From positions 1-7,722 of the forward strand of contig CAAENE010000034.1 of the NCBI GenBank assembly GCA_900757255.1: 7,722 nucleotides of DNA, written 5' to 3'. The notes beneath the pieces are model-generated. The model made no database searches, was not told where the DNA came from, and saw only the letters and a list, made by a program, of their open reading frames with translations. The DNA comes from Clostridia bacterium. GTDB lineage: Bacteria; Bacillota; Clostridia; HGM11514. Every line of letters starts with the position of its first letter. Within the stretch, counting starts at the first letter, position 1. The position numbers and the translations under genes are program-made. Positions 5,325-7,722 of this stretch are shown here, piece by piece.

Positions 5325-5831
5325 ATGAAAATCAATATCGTTTTATTTGAGCCGGAAATCCCTCAGAATACCGGAAACATTGCCCGAAGCTGTGCAGCTA
5401 CCGGCGCTTCTCTCCATTTGGTTGGGCCGATGGGATTTGCCATAGATGATAAAAAGCTGAAGCGCGCGGGACTTGATTACTGGTATCTGCTGGATATCCA
5501 TTATTATGACAGCATTGATGAATTTTTTGAAAAAAATCGGGGCAAGCAATTTTTTTATGCCACTACCAAGGGACAAAATGTCTATTCTGATGTAACCTAT
5601 CCGGAGGAATGTTATCTTGTTTTCGGAAAAGAAACGAAGGGGATCGATGAAGATATTTTGTACCGGAATCGGGAACACTGTATCCGTATCCCGATGATAG
5701 ACGAGGCAAGGAGCCTGAATTTATCCAACTCAGTTGCAATCGTTCTTTACGAAGCGTTGCGCCAGCACCAATTTGAAGGTCTGCTGGAACAGGGCAGGCT
5801 GACAAAGTATACCTGGGAGGAAAATGAATGA
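5325..5831 (+). CDS. trmL: tRNA (cytidine(34)-2'-O)-methyltransferase TrmL
   Basis: This is a SPOUT-class (SpoU/TrmH) enzyme of 168 residues that uses S-adenosylmethionine to methylate the 2'-OH of the wobble base in leucine tRNAs. The whole protein is the minimal trefoil-knot domain with the usual TrmL length. The three SpoU motifs are clear: motif 1 PEIPQNTGNIARSC (10-23, with the Asn and Arg), motif 2 YLVFGKETKGI (97-107), and motif 3 IRIPMIDEARSLNLSNSVAI (120-139), which form the cofactor knot. KKLKRAGLDYW (43-53) is also typical of TrmL. The ATG at 5325 has AGGAAAGG at 5308-5315. The TGA stop overlaps the start of the DegV gene by 4 nt, making a two-gene operon. TrmL is preferred over other SpoU members because there is no extra N-terminal RNA-binding domain. 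Confidence 0.93.
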   Translation: MKINIVLFEPEIPQNTGNIARSCAATGASLHLVGPMGFAIDDKKLKRAGLDYWYLLDIHYYDSIDEFFEKNRGKQFFYATTKGQNVYSDVTYPEECYLVFGKETKGIDEDILYRNREHCIRIPMIDEARSLNLSNSVAIVLYEALRQHQFEGLLEQGRLTKYTWEENE

Positions 5832-6706
5832 TTAAAATAATCGCAGATTCCACCTGCGACATCTTTCGAAAAGACGCGCGGGAACTTAATATCGATATCG
5901 TACCGATGAAAATTACCTTGGATGGTCATACCTATATTGACTGGTATGACCTGTCCTCAGATGAGTTTTTTGCTTTGCTCCAAAACAGTAAGGCAATGCC
6001 GACCACAGCCCAGGTCACGCCGCAGGAATTTTTGGAATACTTTAACCGTGCGGTGGAAGAGGGAGCGGACCAAATTTTAGTGTTCACTATTTCCGCAGAG
6101 GCAAGCGGCACCAATCAGTCAGCCCATATCGCCAAAGATATGCTGCTGGAGCAGCATCCGCAGGTGCGTTTGGAAATTTTAGACAGCCGTTCTTTTACGG
6201 CGGCTTTCGGTCACTGTGTCATAAGTGCTGCCCGCATGGCACAGCAGGGTACGTCATTTGACGAAATCCTTCAAAAATCGATCTATGACCTAAAGCATAC
6301 CGAGGCCTTTTTTGTCTGCGATACTCTTGAATATCTCAAAAAGGGCGGCAGGATCAATCTGGCGACCGCAGTTATTGGCACCTTGCTGAATGTAAAACCG
6401 ATATTAACCATTGACGGCGGACTGGTTGTCCCTTATGAAACGGTGCGCGGCAGTAAAAAGATTATTCCGAAAATCATCAGTATTTTGGAAAAACGCACCA
6501 ATGGAAAAGGAGTCCCGAAATTTATGGTCGGACATGGCGCCGCCGGCCTTGACAAGGTCGAGGAATTAAAAGACGCCATACGCGAAAAATTCGGCGATGA
6601 GGCCGAATTTGAATATTTCGAAATCGGCTCGGTTGTAGGTTCTCATTCAGGCCCTGGTTTGCTGGGCGTCATTTACGTCAATCCTTATATCAGCGACCGT
6701 TTTTAG
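5828..6706 (+). CDS. DegV family protein, fatty-acid-binding (FakB-like)
   Basis: This cytosolic two-domain protein of 292 residues is of the usual DegV length. Members bind a fatty acid in a deep pocket, and some (FakB) present it to the kinase FakA for phosphorylation and entry into phospholipid synthesis. Motifs visible are IADSTCD at the N-terminus (5-11), MPTTAQVTP (57-65), VFTISAEASGTNQSA (85-99, the lipid-carboxylate site), LDSRSF (118-123), YLKKGGRI (169-176) and the C-terminal GSHSGPGLLGVIY (271-283). The residues around 124-130 (TAAFGHC) depart from the more common glycine-rich version. The ATG at 5828 overlaps the trmL stop, and GGGAGG at 5815-5820 with 7-nt spacing lies in the trmL end. 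No fakA is in view, so a kinase partner is an assumption. No terminator hairpin with a T-run follows closely. Confidence 0.92.
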   Translation: MIKIIADSTCDIFRKDARELNIDIVPMKITLDGHTYIDWYDLSSDEFFALLQNSKAMPTTAQVTPQEFLEYFNRAVEEGADQILVFTISAEASGTNQSAHIAKDMLLEQHPQVRLEILDSRSFTAAFGHCVISAARMAQQGTSFDEILQKSIYDLKHTEAFFVCDTLEYLKKGGRINLATAVIGTLLNVKPILTIDGGLVVPYETVRGSKKIIPKIISILEKRTNGKGVPKFMVGHGAAGLDKVEELKDAIREKFGDEAEFEYFEIGSVVGSHSGPGLLGVIYVNPYISDRF

Positions 6707-6741
6707 AATGAAAAAAAGGAAAAATGCCACACTATTACAAA

Positions 6742-6765
6742 AGTGAACTATTTTTTGATTTCACT
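6742..6765. repeat. Weak inverted repeat after the DegV gene
   Basis: AGTGAA (6742-6747) and TTCACT (6760-6765) could pair over 6 bp with a 12-nt loop containing six T. It is weak and has no following T-run on the plus strand. It is listed because it is one of only two structures in the 186-nt gap between the DegV gene and the V-ATPase operon. Confidence 0.3.
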
Positions 6766-6792
6766 GCATATGTTCTTTGATACAGTAAAATA

Positions 6793-6840
6793 TTTCAAGT
6801 GCTGCTCAATGCCTCCAGCGACGTATTGGCAGCACTTAAA
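6793..6840 (+). promoter_or_regulatory. Stem-loop upstream of the V-ATPase operon
   Basis: AAGTGCTGC (6797-6805) pairs perfectly with GCAGCACTT (6829-6837). After a one-base T bulge CAAT (6807-6810) pairs with ATTG (6825-6828), and TTT/AAA outside can extend it past a C bulge. The 14-nt loop contains CCTCC. A-rich rather than T-rich sequence follows, so it is not a normal terminator for the DegV gene. It may be a leader structure or transcript-end element. No convincing promoter could be fixed in 6707-6880; partial candidates are TTGGCA at 6826-6831 and TATGAT at 6862-6867, each without a good partner. Confidence 0.5.
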
Positions 6841-6892
6841 ATTTATACATAAATTTTGATATATGATATTCTCCGAAAGAGAGGTTTTCGAA

Positions 6893-7207
6893 ATGGATGA
6901 AATGATCAAAAGGATTCTGCAAATAGAAGATAAAGCGAAGGAAATCGTATCGGAAGCTGATTCCATGCGGGAGCACTTGGGTGAGCAGGTTGACCGGGAA
7001 GTGAATATCTATGAACAGGAATGTGAAAGACGGGCTAAGGCCCGGATTGAGAAAATGCGGGAATTTGAAAATAAGGAAGCACAAAAAATCATAGATGAGA
7101 TACAGGAAAAAACCAATCAGAAGGCTGAGCGGATTGAATCCCAGCTCAAAGACAAAAAGGAGCATTTTGCCGGACTGGTTTTCGAACGCGTTGTAGGAGA
7201 TGATTGA
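6893..7207 (+). CDS. V-type ATPase coiled-coil subunit (G/H-like stator subunit)
   Basis: This small, highly charged protein of 104 residues is predicted to be nearly all alpha-helical coiled coil, with long Glu/Lys/Arg-rich heptad-like runs (about 20-95) and no Cys. It has the length and position of the peripheral-stalk subunit called G, H or F in bacterial and archaeal V/A-ATPases, which pairs with subunit E to hold the catalytic head. Sequence alone would not prove this. The call rests on the following gene, subunit C, whose ATG is 1 nt after this stop. The ATG at 6893 has AGAGAGG at 6878-6884 with 8-nt spacing and is preferred to the ATG at 6863, which has no SD and would put this site inside the coding region. 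It is probably the first gene of the operon. Confidence 0.8.
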   Translation: MDEMIKRILQIEDKAKEIVSEADSMREHLGEQVDREVNIYEQECERRAKARIEKMREFENKEAQKIIDEIQEKTNQKAERIESQLKDKKEHFAGLVFERVVGDD

Positions 7208-7208
7208 T

Positions 7209-7722
7209 ATGTACGATTACAGCGCTCTGTTCGCAAAAATTAAGGCTATGTATGGAAAACGGCTCCGCAGAGAAGATTATGAAGAGCTTATCCGTAAGAA
7301 AAGCGTTGGTGAAATTGCAGCTTATTTAAAGAAGAATCCGCGGTACGAATCTGCTCTTTCCGATATCAGCCCGTCGGATATCCACCGCCGGGATTTGGAG
7401 CGTCATCTCAAAAGCGTTATTTTCAGCGAGTATTTTAAAATCTCTAAATTTGTATTTCAAAAGTCGAAGGACACTTTTGATACCCTTATTATGCGCTATG
7501 AAATCGATGTCCTTAAAAATATGCTCTGGCTGCTCGACGGCGGCAAAATTGGGGAATTTGAATATTACCTGAATCTGCCGGATTTTTTGAAAAAAAACGA
7601 TGACCTTCCTCTCTCTGCTTTGGCGTCAGCCAGAGATTATGCTCAGTTTATGCAGAAATTAAAGGGAACGAAATTCGAAAAACCTCTTTTGAAGTTTTTG
7701 AATTTATCCTATCCGGTTAAAA
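7209..7722 (+). CDS. ntpC: V-type ATPase subunit C, 3'-truncated by window edge
   Basis: This frame runs open to the right edge, giving 171 residues of an expected roughly 330. It starts MYDYSALFAKIKAMYGKRLR and continues with EDYEELIRKKSVGEIAAYLK, then DLERHLKSVIFSEYFKI, the pattern of the AC39/subunit C family (NtpC in Enterococcus, d in eukaryotic V-ATPase). This subunit sits between the central stalk and the membrane rotor ring and transmits rotation. AGGAG at 7195-7199 lies 9 nt before the ATG, inside the end of the preceding gene, and the two genes are 1 nt apart. The rest of the V1 and Vo genes would be expected just beyond the window. Whether the enzyme pumps H+ or Na+ cannot be told here, because that is set by the K/I subunits. 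Confidence 0.88.
   Translation, partial: MYDYSALFAKIKAMYGKRLRREDYEELIRKKSVGEIAAYLKKNPRYESALSDISPSDIHRRDLERHLKSVIFSEYFKISKFVFQKSKDTFDTLIMRYEIDVLKNMLWLLDGGKIGEFEYYLNLPDFLKKNDDLPLSALASARDYAQFMQKLKGTKFEKPLLKFLNLSYPVK

Noticed and set aside
6863..6892. Upstream ATG for the V-ATPase coiled-coil subunit
   Set aside because: There is no SD before it, while a proper SD sits 8 nt before the ATG at 6893.
1..7722. CRISPR array, insertion sequence, prophage, tRNA or rRNA genes
   Set aside because: No regularly spaced direct repeats, transposase or integrase motifs, att-like duplications or RNA-gene signatures were seen.

Overview
This window looks like an ordinary chromosomal stretch of a low-to-mid-GC Gram-positive anaerobe, most likely class Clostridia (Bacillota). 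The reasons are strong AGGAGG-type Shine-Dalgarno (SD) sites, TTGAAA-N17-TATAAT style promoters with upstream A-tracts, a DegV-family gene, a Lrp-aminotransferase pair, and the start of a bacterial V-type ATPase operon. No transposase, phage gene, CRISPR array, rRNA or tRNA gene is visible. The genus cannot be read from the sequence.

Layout, left to right: (1) the C-terminal two thirds of a UDP-glucose 6-dehydrogenase, cut by the left edge; (2) a small Nudix hydrolase directly behind it, separated by a short stem-loop; (3) a well-formed promoter and a CNNM/CBS/CorC-type membrane protein ending in a strong hairpin; (4) a second near-consensus promoter driving an Lrp/AsnC regulator and a class I/II aminotransferase that overlap by ATGA; (5) on the opposite strand, a small cysteine-rich protein of 77 residues with 12 cysteines and a Gly-Cys tail. 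This last gene forms a complete transcription unit with a candidate promoter, a structured leader of about 130 nt, an SD site and a T-tailed terminator shared with the end of the aminotransferase gene; (6) trmL and a DegV-family gene, again overlapping by ATGA; (7) an intergenic leader with a prominent stem-loop, then the first two genes of a V-type ATPase operon (coiled-coil stator-type subunit, then subunit C, which runs off the right edge).

Most genes are housekeeping: nucleotide-sugar oxidation, nucleotide clean-up, ion transport, amino-acid metabolism, wobble-base tRNA methylation, fatty-acid binding and ion-pumping ATPase. The least explained part is the minus-strand unit around 4743-5287. 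Its product matches no family I can name, and its leader can fold in two mutually exclusive ways. This is the best candidate for something undescribed, but no function can be assigned from sequence alone. Several starts were moved from the longest open frame to the start with a proper SD site (1496, 3105, 6893).
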